Origin: Aliivibrio sp. S3MY1
GTDB taxonomy: Bacteria; Pseudomonadota; Gammaproteobacteria; Enterobacterales; Vibrionaceae
NCBI RefSeq assembly: GCF_028765575.1
Contig: NZ_JARACO010000012.1
Span: 44,285 to 108,284 of the forward strand
Reading direction: 5' to 3'
Length of the DNA stretch: 64,000 nucleotides
The stretch's first letter is position 1. Each line of letters opens with the position of its first letter. The position numbers and the translations under genes were made by a program. Positions 21,006-30,798 of the stretch are shown piece by piece. The notes beneath the pieces were generated by a model that had not been told where the DNA came from, ran no database searches, and worked only from the letters and a program-made list of their open reading frames with translations.

Positions 21006-21908
21006 TCAGTCTATGCCACCGATGCGGTTAAAACGCACACCAGTAGGAATAAAGGAAGGCAGCACACTATCGCTACCACGTTCAAATTCAAAGCTGATCC
21101 AGATCCCGACCGCTTTACCCACTAAATTCGCTTCAGGAACAAAACCCCAATAACGACTGTCGGCACTGTTGTCACGATTATCGCCCATCACAAAGTAGTT
21201 ACCTTCTGGTACAACCCATTCATTGTAACCTGGTCGTGGTTGGTACATAGATACACGATCAGCTCTCATAGGGTTAACCAAAATATCATGCGTAGTCTCT
21301 TTTGCTAACTGCTCAGTATATTGAACTAAGTTAGTACGTTCTTGCATGAATTCACTGTCTTTCATGTTCGTTAACGGGATGATATTACACTTGCTCTCGC
21401 CTTTTGGCTTAATACACAACTGTTTTGAAGAACTGTAAATAACAGTATCTCCTGGTTTGCCGACTACACGTTTAATATAGTCTATATTTGGTTGTGGTGG
21501 ATATTTAAAAACAACAACATCACCACGCTCAGGCTTACCCGTCTCTACAAGTTGTGAACGCCAAACGGGATCTTTAATTCCATAAGAGAATTTTTCGACC
21601 AAGATAAAATCTCCGACTAAAAGCGTCGGCATCATCGAACCGGATGGGATCTGGAACGGCTCATAAATAAATGAGCGCAACACTAAAACAAGGCCAATCA
21701 CTGGAAAAATAGAAACAGATTGCTCTATCCATGCAGGTTGTGGGGCAACTTTTGCGAGCGTTGCTTCATCAACTTGTCCATTCGCTTGCTCACGTGCTGC
21801 TGCAATTTTTAGTTTGCGCTTTGGTGCCCATACGAATTTATCAATAGCCCAAACAACACCCGTAAATAGTGTTACTAGAACTAATATAAGTGAAAAAGTG
21901 TTAGCCAT
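21006..21908 (-). CDS. lepB: Signal peptidase I
   Basis: The product has 300 residues. A transmembrane segment at about 4-22 is followed by a basic cytoplasmic loop and a second membrane segment at about 65-82. The catalytic Ser lies in QIPSGSMMPTL (about 90) and the general-base Lys in DYIKRVVGKPGD (about 145). The box MGDNRDNSADSRYWGFV is also present. The enzyme removes signal peptides on the periplasmic side of the inner membrane. It lies between lepA and rnc, the conserved order. Confidence 0.98.
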   Translation of the reverse strand: MANTFSLILVLVTLFTGVVWAIDKFVWAPKRKLKIAAAREQANGQVDEATLAKVAPQPAWIEQSVSIFPVIGLVLVLRSFIYEPFQIPSGSMMPTLLVGDFILVEKFSYGIKDPVWRSQLVETGKPERGDVVVFKYPPQPNIDYIKRVVGKPGDTVIYSSSKQLCIKPKGESKCNIIPLTNMKDSEFMQERTNLVQYTEQLAKETTHDILVNPMRADRVSMYQPRPGYNEWVVPEGNYFVMGDNRDNSADSRYWGFVPEANLVGKAVGIWISFEFERGSDSVLPSFIPTGVRFNRIGGID

Positions 21909-21939
21909 TTCATTCCCTTAAGTTAAGTGTTGCAATAAC

Positions 21940-21975
21940 AAAGAAAGCGAAGACCATTGATCATCGCTTTCTTTG
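21940..21975 (-). other. Long perfect hairpin between lepA and lepB
   Basis: A perfect 12-bp stem CAAAGAAAGCGA/TCGCTTTCTTTG closes a loop of about 13 bases. On the minus strand it is followed by TTATTGC rather than a clean T run. It lies in the leader of lepB-rnc-era, downstream of lepA. It could be a weak terminator, a transcript stabiliser or an RNase III site. Confidence 0.6.
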
Positions 21976-22026
21976 AGCTGTAATAAAGTTTAATTTATAT
22001 CACTCTGAATGCTCAGAAATAAAAAA

Positions 22027-23820
22027 TTAATCTTTACCTACATGAAGAATCGCAAGGAAAGCTTCTTGAGGTAATTCAACATTACCAATCTGCTTCATAC
22101 GTTTCTTACCTTCTTTTTGCTTCTTCAACAGTTTTTTCTTACGGCTGATATCACCACCGTAACATTTTGCGATTACGTTTTTACGCAATTGCTTCACTGT
22201 TGAACGCGCAATAATGTGAGCACCAATCGCCGCTTGAATAGCAATATCAAACATTTGACGAGGGATGAATTCTTTCATCTTCTCAACCAATAAACGACCT
22301 CGGCTTTGTGCATTCTCATGGTGAGTAATGATCGCTAATGCGTCAACTCTGTCACCATTGATTAATACATCTACACGTACCATGTTAGATACTTCATAAC
22401 GTTGGAAGTTGTAATCCAGTGACGCGTAGCCACGAGAGGTTGACTTCAAACGGTCAAAGAAATCCAGAACAACTTCAGACATAGGTACATCGTACGTCAG
22501 TGCAACTTGGTTACCGTGATAAACCATATCAACTTGAATACCACGTTTTTCAACACATAGCGTAATTACATTACCTAAATACTCAGCTGGAACTAAAATA
22601 TTACAACGAGCGATAGGTTCACGAATCTCTTCTAAGTCGTTTACAGCAGGCAGTTTTGATGGGCTATCTACATACAGTAAATTACCATTATTCAATACGA
22701 CTTCATAAACTACTGTCGGTGCTGTTGTGATTAGATCAAGATCATATTCACGCTCTAAACGCTCTTGAATAATCTCCATGTGCAGCATTCCAAGGAAGCC
22801 ACAACGGAAACCAAACCCAAGCGCTGCAGAACTTTCTGGTTCATAGAAAAGCGATGCATCATTTAGACTTAACTTGCCTAGTGCATCACGGAAGTTTTCG
22901 TAATCATCAGAAGATACTGGGAACAGACCTGCATATACCTGTGGTTTCACTTTTTTGAAACCTGGTAGACGTTCTTCACAACCGCCTTTAGCGTGGGTTA
23001 GCGTATCACCTACAGGTGCGCCTAGGATGTCTTTAATACCACAAACAACCCAGCCAACTTCACCGGTATTTAATCCATCTGTATCAATTTGTTTTGGTGT
23101 AAAGATACCAATGCGATCAATACCCCAAACTTGGCCTGTACTCATTACTTTGATTTTGTCATTTTTCTTAAGTGAGCCATGTTTAACTCGAACTAAAGAA
23201 ACAACACCTAAGTAGTTATCAAACCATGAATCAATAATTAGGGCTTGTGTTGGTCCTTCAGGATCACCTTCTGGTGCCGGAATCGATTTAACGATAGTTT
23301 CAAGAACTTCATCAACACCTAAGCCTGTTTTTGCAGAACAACGCGTTGCTTCCATCGCGTCAATGCCTACGATTTCTTCAATTTCTTCTGCAACACGCTC
23401 TGGATCAGCCGCAGGTAAATCAATCTTATTTAAGATTGGAACTACTTCTAAATCCATTTCAATTGCGGTGTAACAGTTTGCTAAAGTCTGTGCTTCTACA
23501 CCTTGACCTGCATCGACTACCAATAATGCGCCTTCACAAGCGGCAAGTGAACGCGATACTTCATAAGAGAAGTCAACGTGTCCTGGAGTATCGATGAAGT
23601 TTAGTTGATAGGTTTCACCATCTTTCGCCGTATAGTCTAGAGTAACACTCTGGGCTTTAATGGTAATACCACGTTCACGTTCTAGATCCATTGAATCAAG
23701 AACTTGTGCTGCCATTTCACGGTCTGACAGGCCACCACAAACTTGGATTAGGCGGTCAGATAGTGTTGATTTACCGTGATCGATATGGGCAATAATAGAA
23801 AAATTACGAATATGCTTCAT
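22027..23820 (-). CDS. lepA: Elongation factor 4 (LepA)
   Basis: The product has 597 residues. The GTPase domain has [14 protein letters not shown], switch [16 protein letters not shown] sequence, DTPGHVDF and NKIDLP. The unique C-terminal domain ends in the basic segment [19 protein letters not shown]. LepA is a ribosome-binding translational GTPase that affects back-translocation and initiation. It heads the lepA-lepB-rnc-era run and lies 89 bases from the rseC stop. Confidence 0.98.
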   Translation of the reverse strand: MKHIRNFSIIAHIDHGKSTLSDRLIQVCGGLSDREMAAQVLDSMDLERERGITIKAQSVTLDYTAKDGETYQLNFIDTPGHVDFSYEVSRSLAACEGALLVVDAGQGVEAQTLANCYTAIEMDLEVVPILNKIDLPAADPERVAEEIEEIVGIDAMEATRCSAKTGLGVDEVLETIVKSIPAPEGDPEGPTQALIIDSWFDNYLGVVSLVRVKHGSLKKNDKIKVMSTGQVWGIDRIGIFTPKQIDTDGLNTGEVGWVVCGIKDILGAPVGDTLTHAKGGCEERLPGFKKVKPQVYAGLFPVSSDDYENFRDALGKLSLNDASLFYEPESSAALGFGFRCGFLGMLHMEIIQERLEREYDLDLITTAPTVVYEVVLNNGNLLYVDSPSKLPAVNDLEEIREPIARCNILVPAEYLGNVITLCVEKRGIQVDMVYHGNQVALTYDVPMSEVVLDFFDRLKSTSRGYASLDYNFQRYEVSNMVRVDVLINGDRVDALAIITHHENAQSRGRLLVEKMKEFIPRQMFDIAIQAAIGAHIIARSTVKQLRKNVIAKCYGGDISRKKKLLKKQKEGKKRMKQIGNVELPQEAFLAILHVGKD

Positions 23821-23909
23821 GAATGACGTGACAAACTCAATTAGTTAATGGGATTGGATCGTGAGATCAAGTAATGGGATTCTACCCAATTTCATCGCAA
23901 GTCGCTATC

Positions 23910-24395
23910 TTATCCTGCAGCATTTACTGAGATAGTGTCAGAAATAGGCTCGCCAAGGATACGAACTAGGCTAACTTGTTGTTCTGTGTTCTGTTCAATC
24001 CGATGAGAAAGGCGTTTCGCAATAAAATATCCTCCCCACGCTGAAAGTGCAGATACGGCAATAGTCGTAATTTCACCAATACCTATTAATGGAGAGAGTA
24101 ACCACTCCGAAAATAGAGCACCAAACAGAAGAAAAAATAATGGTACCAAATAAACAATAGTGGCAGATTGCAGTAAATTCTTTTCTGGCAATCCGATCTC
24201 AACCATTTGCCCTACTGTCAGTTTCTTATCTGTATGAAAAGCCCAATGATGAACTTTTCCCGGAAGCACTTTTGATACAATGCCAGTACCACAAGAATCT
24301 TTAGAGGAACAATGATTACAGCTACTCTTCTGCTGGCAGCCGACAACGACTATATTATCTTGGATTTCAAGTACCGTTGCTAATGCAGTCATCAT
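23910..24395 (-). CDS. rseC: SoxR-reducing / sigma-E regulatory protein RseC
   Basis: The 161-residue inner-membrane protein has a Cys-rich N-terminus (CQQKSSCNHCSSKDSCG at about 20-36), followed by two transmembrane helices at about 77-98 and 103-123. This is the RseC/MucC family layout. RseC modestly affects sigma-E activity and belongs to the family linked with reduction of iron-sulfur regulators. It lies five bases downstream of rseB as the last gene of rpoE-rseABC. Confidence 0.93.
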   Translation of the reverse strand: MMTALATVLEIQDNIVVVGCQQKSSCNHCSSKDSCGTGIVSKVLPGKVHHWAFHTDKKLTVGQMVEIGLPEKNLLQSATIVYLVPLFFLLFGALFSEWLLSPLIGIGEITTIAVSALSAWGGYFIAKRLSHRIEQNTEQQVSLVRILGEPISDTISVNAAG

Positions 24396-24400
24396 TATAA

Positions 24401-25378
24401 TTACTTCGCCTCACGATCTGTTTCTGATGCACTAAATATAATGGATTTAGCAATACGCTTTGCCGTTACCTCAGGAATATCTCCAACGACACTAATCTCA
24501 TAGTCCCCTTGAACATAGCTATATAACGAACGTCGACCTTGTTGAATCGATTGCTCTTTATGGCTAAGTTTATCTGCTTCTGAAATATAGACCGAAAAAT
24601 TAAATAAACCATCAGAATACATTTGGCTCTCAACTGAACGTTGATTCATAGCCAAACGATAGCGTTTAAAATCGCTTTCTTTAAAGCCATTTGGCACCCA
24701 ACGGACACTCCACATCGCTTGGTCTTGCGTTGTCGGTAATGGCGATACAATTTTAGGTAACTCAACATCACCTAAACGTTGCTTCATATAATCTGAAATT
24801 TGATCATTGACGGTATATGATACTACGCGGTATTGCTCAATGATGTCCCCATCACGGCTTACCAAGTCAGTGCGTAATGGTAATTGACTACGCTCGTCAA
24901 TCCATACAATATACGAGTAACGTGTTCCGTCCTTTGACACGATTCGAATCACTTGCGCAGGTGAACCCGCCTCCCTTGCCCTTCCCATTGATACAAAATC
25001 ATAATATTGATTAAGAGGAACAATATCCTTATGTAACAAAGGAATAATTGGAGCAACAATGGACTCTGATTGGATTGAAAAAGGTTTACTGCCTTGCTCT
25101 AAATAAGAAATCTCATCATTACGGCGAATCACTTCACGCATCGAACCACTTAAATAAACCAAATGAGATAACGTCATCTTTTCAGTATGAGAATGGCGAT
25201 ACATATAAGGTTCAATGCTATTTTTCTTAACTAGAATATAAGAAAGTTCATAGTTTAACTTATGACTCGCCTCTCCCATTTGATGCAACAAAGCCTCAGC
25301 AGAAGGCGTTTCTTCGGCTGAGGCTGTTATTGGAAAGAAGCTGATCAAAGCGATAAAGCTGATCAGGATATGTTTCAT
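24401..25378 (-). CDS. rseB: Periplasmic sigma-E regulator RseB
   Basis: The product has 325 residues with an N-terminal signal peptide ending near ITASAEE (about residues 18-24). The body matches the MucB/RseB fold, with the conserved RRNDEISYLE-like segment and the WVPNGF motif in the second domain. RseB binds the periplasmic part of RseA and protects it from DegS until lipopolysaccharide or misfolded porins accumulate. The start overlaps the rseA stop by one base. Confidence 0.95.
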   Translation of the reverse strand: MKHILISFIALISFFPITASAEETPSAEALLHQMGEASHKLNYELSYILVKKNSIEPYMYRHSHTEKMTLSHLVYLSGSMREVIRRNDEISYLEQGSKPFSIQSESIVAPIIPLLHKDIVPLNQYYDFVSMGRAREAGSPAQVIRIVSKDGTRYSYIVWIDERSQLPLRTDLVSRDGDIIEQYRVVSYTVNDQISDYMKQRLGDVELPKIVSPLPTTQDQAMWSVRWVPNGFKESDFKRYRLAMNQRSVESQMYSDGLFNFSVYISEADKLSHKEQSIQQGRRSLYSYVQGDYEISVVGDIPEVTAKRIAKSIIFSASETDREAK

Positions 25379-25995
25379 TATTCTGCCAATGTTATATTTG
25401 TCTCTAATAAATTACGGTCAATAGAACCATCGTGAGCATTTAGACGAAGTTGTAATTCATAATCTTGCAGCATCGCATTAATACGTTTACGTTGCTCCAT
25501 AATATCCGCCTCTGTTGATGTTTTCTTAACCAAAGAATCTCGAGTTAAGCTTACAGGCTCAGCCGTTCCACTAAATGGGATAGTGTCAAGAACCTGTATA
25601 TCTCCACTTGATGGAATAATACTCGGATCTGCCCCATTATATTGCTGTACACCAACAATAACGACCAATGAAAAACATGCCGCCATCGCAACTTGGCTAA
25701 ACTGTGTTAACCAACTTGGCAATGTTTTCTTTGCCTCATTAGGTGCCGGCTGCGAAGGCATAAAGTCCGTCACCGTATCATTCATTTGATGAACGGGTTC
25801 ATCCTCAAGCGCAAGCGCAACACTAGCTGAAATATCCCACGCTTTAGTTTTTGGAGCTTCGCCTCTCATCACATCACCAATTAGATGGTAATGTTTCCAG
25901 GTTTCTGTATTTTCTTCACGCGATAATGATTCAATGAACGCATTGTCCATCTCTTCATTATCAATAAACGCAGAAATTTTTTCTTTATCAGTCAT
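25378..25995 (-). CDS. rseA: Anti-sigma-E factor RseA
   Basis: The product has 205 residues from the ATG at 25995; an in-frame GTG at 26004 would add three residues. The cytoplasmic N-terminus (KISAFIDNEEMD) holds the sigma-E-binding domain, and one transmembrane segment lies at about 105-122 (FSQVAMAACFSLVVIVGV). The periplasmic tail is the RseB and DegS-responsive part. It lies 30 bases downstream of rpoE. Confidence 0.95.
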   Translation of the reverse strand: MTDKEKISAFIDNEEMDNAFIESLSREENTETWKHYHLIGDVMRGEAPKTKAWDISASVALALEDEPVHQMNDTVTDFMPSQPAPNEAKKTLPSWLTQFSQVAMAACFSLVVIVGVQQYNGADPSIIPSSGDIQVLDTIPFSGTAEPVSLTRDSLVKKTSTEADIMEQRKRINAMLQDYELQLRLNAHDGSIDRNLLETNITLAE

Positions 25996-26025
25996 TGTCT
26001 TCACCGTTTGACCGTTGGAAAATAA

Positions 26026-26604
26026 TTAACGCTGCATCAGCGGTTGGATCTTTTTCTCAACAACTTCACGAGCTCGGAAAATACGTGAACGAACCGTACC
26101 AACCGGACACTCCATTACAGCAGCAATATCTTCATAACTTAAGCCTTCCAGCTCTCGCAGTGTAATTGCTGTTTTTAAATCTTCAGGTAAACCATCAATT
26201 GTCGAAAATACAATTTGTCGTAATTCTTCAGTTAATGATAAATTTTCTGGATTAGTCACCTCTTTTAAGGCACTAGCTCCTTCATAATATTCAGCGTCTT
26301 CAGCATCAACATCCGATGCTGGTGGTCTGCGTCCTTGAGCAACAAGGTAGTTCTTTGCTGTATTCACTGCGATGCGATACAACCAGGTGTAAAAAGCACT
26401 GTCACCACGAAAAGTCGGTAACGCACGATACGCTTTAATAAACGCCTCTTGTGCGACATCAGGTACATCACCACTGTTTTTTACATAACGAGCAACAAGA
26501 CTACATACTTTGTTTTGGTATTTAATTACCAAATGATTAAAGGCTTGCTTATCACCACGCTGAACACGCTCAATTAAAACTTGATCTGTTAACTGCTCAC
26601 TCAT
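26026..26604 (-). CDS. rpoE: ECF sigma factor RpoE (sigma-E)
   Basis: I place the start at 26604 (192 residues, MSEQLTDQVLIERVQRGD), which matches E. coli RpoE; a longer reading from 26622 adds MGVPAP. Region 2 contains DVPDVAQEAFIKAYRAL and YTWLYRIAVNTAKNYLV, and region 4 contains LEGLSYEDIAAVMECPVGTVRSRIFRAR in two adjoining blocks. It directs transcription of envelope-stress genes and is held by RseA. A consensus sigma-E promoter lies upstream, so the operon autoregulates. It is divergent from nadB, as in E. coli. Confidence 0.98.
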   Translation of the reverse strand: MSEQLTDQVLIERVQRGDKQAFNHLVIKYQNKVCSLVARYVKNSGDVPDVAQEAFIKAYRALPTFRGDSAFYTWLYRIAVNTAKNYLVAQGRRPPASDVDAEDAEYYEGASALKEVTNPENLSLTEELRQIVFSTIDGLPEDLKTAITLRELEGLSYEDIAAVMECPVGTVRSRIFRAREVVEKKIQPLMQR

Positions 26605-26920
26605 TGGAGCGGGTACTCCCATGTTATTCTTCTTAGATGCGCATAAAGTTTAGATTACGCAAATAACTGACAGTAAATCAGCTATACCACGATTAACTTG
26701 AGCACTATGTATGAGTTTCTAATCTTTAGAAAGTTCCTTTATTATTACATTTTTTTATCAATTTAATAGTTCAATGATTGATTTAAGGATATTTTTACCT
26801 CGTTTTAACCTCTCACTTTCTATTTTTTATTCTTGATATTTAAGATTCCACCTCAAAATATGACGCTATTGTCTAGATTCTGATAAAATGATCGGATTAT
26901 CACAGGAAAATGATGAATAT
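26605..26920. other. Divergent rpoE-nadB intergenic region
   Basis: This gap of about 316 bp holds the rpoE promoter described separately. The half nearer nadB is very A/T-rich and ends in TGATAAAAT just before the nadB leader, a plausible but unproven nadB -10 element. No RNA gene or open frame was recognised. Confidence 0.6.
26710..26737 (-). promoter_or_regulatory. Sigma-E autoregulatory promoter of rpoE
   Basis: On the minus strand, GGAACTT (26737-26731) is followed after exactly 16 bases by TCATA (26714-26710). This matches the sigma-E consensus GGAACTT-N16-TCTGA at the -35 element and in spacing, with a partial -10 match. The position, about 105 bases upstream of the rpoE start, fits the known autoregulation. 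Confidence 0.82.
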
Positions 26921-28540
26921 ATGAACATAACCAATGAACACAGTTGCGACGTTTTAGTCATAGGCAGTGGTGCTGCTGGTCTTTCACTTGCACTTAGAGT
27001 CGCACCACATGGAAAGGTGATCGTTTTAAGTAAAGGCCCTCGAAATGAAGGCTCTACCTACTACGCTCAGGGTGGCATCGCTGCCGTATTTGATGAAAGT
27101 GATACCGTAGAGTCTCATGTAGATGACACCCTTATTGCTGGCGCTCATATTTGCGATAAAGATGTTGTTACTTTTATTGCTGAAAATGCGAAGCACTGCG
27201 TTCAATGGTTGATCGATGGTGGTGTTCCTTTTGATCATGATGATGAAAAAGAAACGGATATTACCGACCCAAAATTTCACTTAACTCGCGAAGGTGGTCA
27301 CAGTCACCGCCGTATTTTGCATGCCGCTGATGCTACGGGTAAAGCGATGCAAAACTCGCTGCAAAATAACGTCCTTAATCATCCTAACATCACCATATTT
27401 GAGCGTCATAATGCGCTGGATTTAATCACTGAAGATAAAATCGGCGGAGAAGCTGATAAAGTTGTTGGTGCTTATATTTGGAACCGTGATGCTGAGCATG
27501 TGGAAACCGTTCGCGCTAAATTTGTGGTTTTAGCAACAGGCGGCGCTTCTAAAGTTTACCAGTACACTTCTAATCCTGATGTCTCTTCAGGAGATGGGAT
27601 TGCGATGGCTTGGCGTGCAGGTTGTCGTGTAGCAAACTTAGAGTTCAACCAATTTCACCCTACGTGCCTATTCCATCCAGATGCTCGCAATTTCCTAATG
27701 ACAGAAGCACTTCGCGGTGAAGGCGCTTATCTACGTCGTCCAGATGGTACGCGTTTTATGCCTGACTTTGATGAGCGTGGTGAGCTTGCTCCTCGTGATG
27801 TCGTGGCTCGTGCTATCGACTTTGAAATGAAACGTTTAGGTGCTGATTGCATGTACTTAGACATTAGCCATAAACCAGAAGACTTTATTCACCACCACTT
27901 CCCTACCATTAATGAAAAACTGCTTTCATTTGGTATTGATATGACTAAAGAGCCTATCCCAATCGTACCTGCGGCTCACTATACCTGCGGTGGTGTTATG
28001 GTTGATAAACAAGGCCAAACAGATATTGATGGTTTATTTGCGATTGGTGAGGTGAGTTATACAGGCCTTCATGGCGCAAACCGTTTAGCGTCGAACTCTC
28101 TGTTAGAGTGCGTTGTTTATGCATGGTCTGCTGCAGAAAATATTATTAAAGACATCAATAACCGAGAGCTTCCGCCATCATTGCCTGCGTGGGATGAAAG
28201 CCAGGTTGAATGCTCTGATGAAGAAGTTGTGATTCAACACAACTGGCATGAATTGCGTTTATTTATGTGGGATTACATGGGAATTGTTCGTACTGATAAA
28301 CGTTTAGAGCGCGCTCTTCGTCGTATTCAATTATTGAAGCAAGAAACCCATGATTACTATAGTAATTTCCGCGTGTCTAATAACTTGATCGAATTGCGAA
28401 ATCTGCTTGATGTGTCTGAATTAATGGTACGCTGCGCGATGGAGCGTAAAGAAAGCTGTGGTTTACATTACACGCTAGATTACCCTGAAGCACTTGAAGA
28501 ATCAGGTCCTACCATTCTAACGCCTAAAAGCTTCAACTAA
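26921..28540 (+). CDS. nadB: L-aspartate oxidase
   Basis: I choose the ATG at 26921 (539 residues, [21 protein letters not shown]), which matches the 540-residue E. coli enzyme; an upstream in-frame ATG at 26888 adds 11 residues. The FAD-binding motif [12 protein letters not shown], the [12 protein letters not shown] segment and the active-site region [12 protein letters not shown] are present. It oxidises aspartate to iminoaspartate in the first step of NAD synthesis. It is divergent from rpoE, a conserved arrangement. Confidence 0.97.
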   Translation: MNITNEHSCDVLVIGSGAAGLSLALRVAPHGKVIVLSKGPRNEGSTYYAQGGIAAVFDESDTVESHVDDTLIAGAHICDKDVVTFIAENAKHCVQWLIDGGVPFDHDDEKETDITDPKFHLTREGGHSHRRILHAADATGKAMQNSLQNNVLNHPNITIFERHNALDLITEDKIGGEADKVVGAYIWNRDAEHVETVRAKFVVLATGGASKVYQYTSNPDVSSGDGIAMAWRAGCRVANLEFNQFHPTCLFHPDARNFLMTEALRGEGAYLRRPDGTRFMPDFDERGELAPRDVVARAIDFEMKRLGADCMYLDISHKPEDFIHHHFPTINEKLLSFGIDMTKEPIPIVPAAHYTCGGVMVDKQGQTDIDGLFAIGEVSYTGLHGANRLASNSLLECVVYAWSAAENIIKDINNRELPPSLPAWDESQVECSDEEVVIQHNWHELRLFMWDYMGIVRTDKRLERALRRIQLLKQETHDYYSNFRVSNNLIELRNLLDVSELMVRCAMERKESCGLHYTLDYPEALEESGPTILTPKSFN

Positions 28541-28555
28541 TCATCTCTTTAAATA

Positions 28556-28583
28556 CCACACTCTACGTATTGCTAGGGTGTGG
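28556..28583. terminator. Hairpin between convergent nadB and ygfX
   Basis: A 9-bp stem ACCACACTC/GGGTGTGGT (one G-T pair) with a 12-base loop lies just after nadB. T tracts are poor on both sides, so it may be a weak terminator or an end-stabilising hairpin. Confidence 0.4.
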
Positions 28584-28584
28584 T

Positions 28585-28986
28585 CTATCTTAAAAGCACA
28601 CTGAACTGATGCTGTTCATTTATCCCCATCGAATCCTGAAATAGATAAAAATACTGCCCTACATAATCATTATGCGCATGAATAATGATTATATTTTTAC
28701 TCACCCAAAAAACACGCGTAACAATCCAATCTCGATGATCATCAGAAGGCTTTCTTACAAACGTATAATGGCCTTGTCGTTCTAGTAATTGATGGTAAAT
28801 AGAAGTGATATGTTGATGTATAAAATAAAACAGAAGGGGGATCAAAGGAAACAGAATGACATCCATCAATACCATCACCCACCCGATGCAAAAATAACAA
28901 CCATGCAATGTAAGGTAGGCGATAGATGAAAAGTTAAGAGTGACCTTAACGGAGCTTACTGAGGTTATGCTCAACGATCTTATCAA
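28585..28986 (-). CDS. ygfX: YgfX-family membrane protein (CptA-like)
   Basis: The product has 133 residues with two closely spaced hydrophobic segments at about 22-40 and 41-58, followed by a soluble C-terminal part. Similarity to E. coli YgfX is weak, but the gene overlaps the 3' end of sdhE by 41 bases in the same order as E. coli, where the sdhE-ygfX pair has been discussed as a toxin-antitoxin-like or membrane-partner system. The true start is uncertain: the ATG at 28986 is inside sdhE, and a TTG at 28974 is an alternative. Confidence 0.7.
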   Translation of the reverse strand: MIRSLSITSVSSVKVTLNFSSIAYLTLHGCYFCIGWVMVLMDVILFPLIPLLFYFIHQHITSIYHQLLERQGHYTFVRKPSDDHRDWIVTRVFWVSKNIIIIHAHNDYVGQYFYLFQDSMGINEQHQFSVLLR

Positions 28987-29206
28987 TCATAGATGCATGA
29001 GCAAGATTATCGCTGCGTCCGTGCCCCATGATCCATGTAAATAAATCAGGATCATCACACTCTAATAATGAAACAAAGTGTTGCTGTTCAGCTTCTGTTA
29101 GCTCCTCAAAACATTCGTCAAAAAATGGCATCACTACCACATCTAATTCCAGCATTCCACGACGGCAAGCCCACTTTACTCGTGCTTTCTCTTCGACACT
29201 ATACAT
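28946..29206 (-). CDS. sdhE: FAD assembly factor SdhE
   Basis: The 86-residue protein has the family motif RRGMLELD (RGxxE) and acidic DPDLFTWIMG. SdhE promotes covalent attachment of FAD to the succinate dehydrogenase and fumarate reductase flavoprotein subunits. It is the first gene of a pair with ygfX and is divergent from ygfZ, the E. coli order (ygfX-sdhE-ygfZ). Confidence 0.95.
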   Translation of the reverse strand: MYSVEEKARVKWACRRGMLELDVVVMPFFDECFEELTEAEQQHFVSLLECDDPDLFTWIMGHGRSDNLAHASMIDKIVEHNLSKLR

Positions 29207-29387
29207 ACTGTACCTAGTTTAAAAATAGAAATAACTCACTGGAGTCTACCAGTCTCTTTCTACGACAACCATGATCTAAAGTCACAAGATGAAGAAGATG
29301 AGACATAAAACTACTTGTTTCTTTTTACTGACATTTAAAATGCAGACATTTACTATAAGGGAAATAACCTAACCAAATAAGAATGTA

Positions 29388-30344
29388 ATGATGAGCACTT
29401 TATTCCCTGTATTATCCATTAAAAAAGACGCTACCTTACCAAGCTTTGCTATTTCAGAATTGAATAATTGGGCATTAATTACCATGGTGGGTAACGATAA
29501 AAAATCCTATCTACATGGCCAAATTACTTGTGATGTCGTGGCGTTAGCTCAAGATGAGATAACGTTTGGTGGCCACTGTGATGCTAAAGGTAAGTTATGG
29601 AGTATCTTTCAACTTTTCCATCACAACGAAGGTTATGCCTTATTTCAACGTAAAAGTGCAATTGAAACTGAATTAACTGAAATCAAAAAATATTCAGTAT
29701 TCTCTAAAGTTGATATCGCGGTATCTGACGATGTATTACTTGGCTTTACTGGACAAGAAGCAGAAGACTGGATTAATAAAAATACAGATTCACAGAGCTC
29801 TGTTCGTACTTCTCTATTTGGTACTTTTGCGAAAACAGGTGAGTCACAATGGTTATTAGTAACAACAAATGAACATAAAGAAGCCCTGCTATCATCATTA
29901 ACTCAAGCCACCTTATGTGATGAATCATTGTGGGAGCTTTATACCATTCAACAAGCTCTTCCTCTGCTTGATAAGGCACTCGTTAATGAGCATATTCCTC
30001 AAGCAATGAACTTACAGGCTATTGGTGGAATTAGCTTTAAAAAAGGCTGTTACACCGGTCAAGAAACAGTCGCAAGAGCTAAGTATCGAGGTATAAATAA
30101 ACGAGCAATGTATCTTGTTTCAGGTCAATCAGAACAAGTTCCAGTTGCTGGTGATGCCATTGAGCGTAGTGTGGGTGACAACTGGCGTAAAGGCGGAACG
30201 ATTGTTTCTGCTTTCCGTCACGAAGATGGTTATACCCTTGCCTTAGCTATTCTTCCAAATGATCTTGATGACGATACTCAATTCAAGCTTCAAGAGTCTA
30301 TTTGGGAGAAAATGTCCCTTCCATACTCTCTTGATGACGAATAA
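29388..30344 (+). CDS. ygfZ: Folate-binding protein YgfZ
   Basis: The product has 318 residues. The family signature KGCYTGQE, with the redox-active Cys, is at about 223-230. YgfZ is related to the T-protein of the glycine cleavage system and uses tetrahydrofolate to help repair or assemble certain iron-sulfur enzymes such as MiaB. Two tandem ATGs open the frame. The gene is divergent from sdhE. Downstream lies a 454-bp gap with a candidate small RNA. Confidence 0.95.
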   Translation: MMSTLFPVLSIKKDATLPSFAISELNNWALITMVGNDKKSYLHGQITCDVVALAQDEITFGGHCDAKGKLWSIFQLFHHNEGYALFQRKSAIETELTEIKKYSVFSKVDIAVSDDVLLGFTGQEAEDWINKNTDSQSSVRTSLFGTFAKTGESQWLLVTTNEHKEALLSSLTQATLCDESLWELYTIQQALPLLDKALVNEHIPQAMNLQAIGGISFKKGCYTGQETVARAKYRGINKRAMYLVSGQSEQVPVAGDAIERSVGDNWRKGGTIVSAFRHEDGYTLALAILPNDLDDDTQFKLQESIWEKMSLPYSLDDE

Positions 30345-30495
30345 AACGATTATTTTCGTATCAAAAATAAGATTAATTTGCACTATTGCATTTTATTATT
30401 GATCTTAAACGCAGATCTCAGCCAATAAACATGCATTGTTATTTATTTTTTATGAATAAGTAGCAAGTTAATTGTTCTTTAGCTATCTTTACTGT

Positions 30496-30611
30496 GTTCT
30501 TTTTACAAAAGAACGCATAAATTGTTTAACTCCAAACAATTTATTCCAATATATCTATATGTTGGAAATGCATCTGTGACTGTTTGCCCGAATTTATTCG
30601 GGCTTTTTTTT
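30496..30611 (+). ncRNA. Candidate small RNA or processed 3' UTR RNA with four hairpins
   Basis: Reading the plus strand: hairpin 1 is GTTCTTTT/AAAAGAAC (30496-30514); hairpin 2 is AAATTGTTT/AAACAATTT with loop AACTCC (30519-30542); hairpin 3 is TTCCAATATAT/ATATGTTGGAA with one T-G pair (30544-30567). Hairpin 4 is the terminator GCCCGAAT/ATTCGGGC followed by eight T (30586-30611). A weak -10-like TATCTT lies at 30484, with no good -35 box. No open frame is covered. This could be an independent sRNA or the 3' end of the ygfZ transcript. I do not recognise it as a named Vibrio sRNA. Confidence 0.5.
30586..30611 (+). terminator. Intrinsic terminator of the candidate sRNA
   Basis: A perfect 8-bp stem GCCCGAAT/ATTCGGGC is followed by eight T residues. 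It lies 240 bases past the ygfZ stop with no gene in between, which is why a separate transcript is suspected. Confidence 0.88.
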
Positions 30612-30798
30612 ATCTTAATCCGTTAATGGGTAGTATTTAATATTAGATAAAGATCAAATTTAAGAACATAAAAATACAAAAACTGACTTCATCATCACCC
30701 TATCCTACATTTGTAACACAACCTTCATCTGTTCTGATTTATACTATTGCAAAAGCACATAAAGCGCTTTGTTGTATTAATCACTAAAGGATAATGTG

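Larger units (their letters stand above)
30345..30798. other. Long A/T-rich gap after ygfZ with a structured RNA candidate
   Basis: No convincing reading frame lies in this gap of about 454 bp. Positions 30496-30611 form four consecutive hairpins, described separately. The remainder is A/T-rich; 30760-30790 probably carries the promoter and ribosome site (AAGG) of the downstream small gene. Confidence 0.6.

Noticed and set aside
28585..29206. Classical toxin-antitoxin pair (ygfX/sdhE)
   Set aside because: SdhE is an established flavinylation factor; the toxin-antitoxin reading of this pair is contested and nothing in this sequence supports it further.
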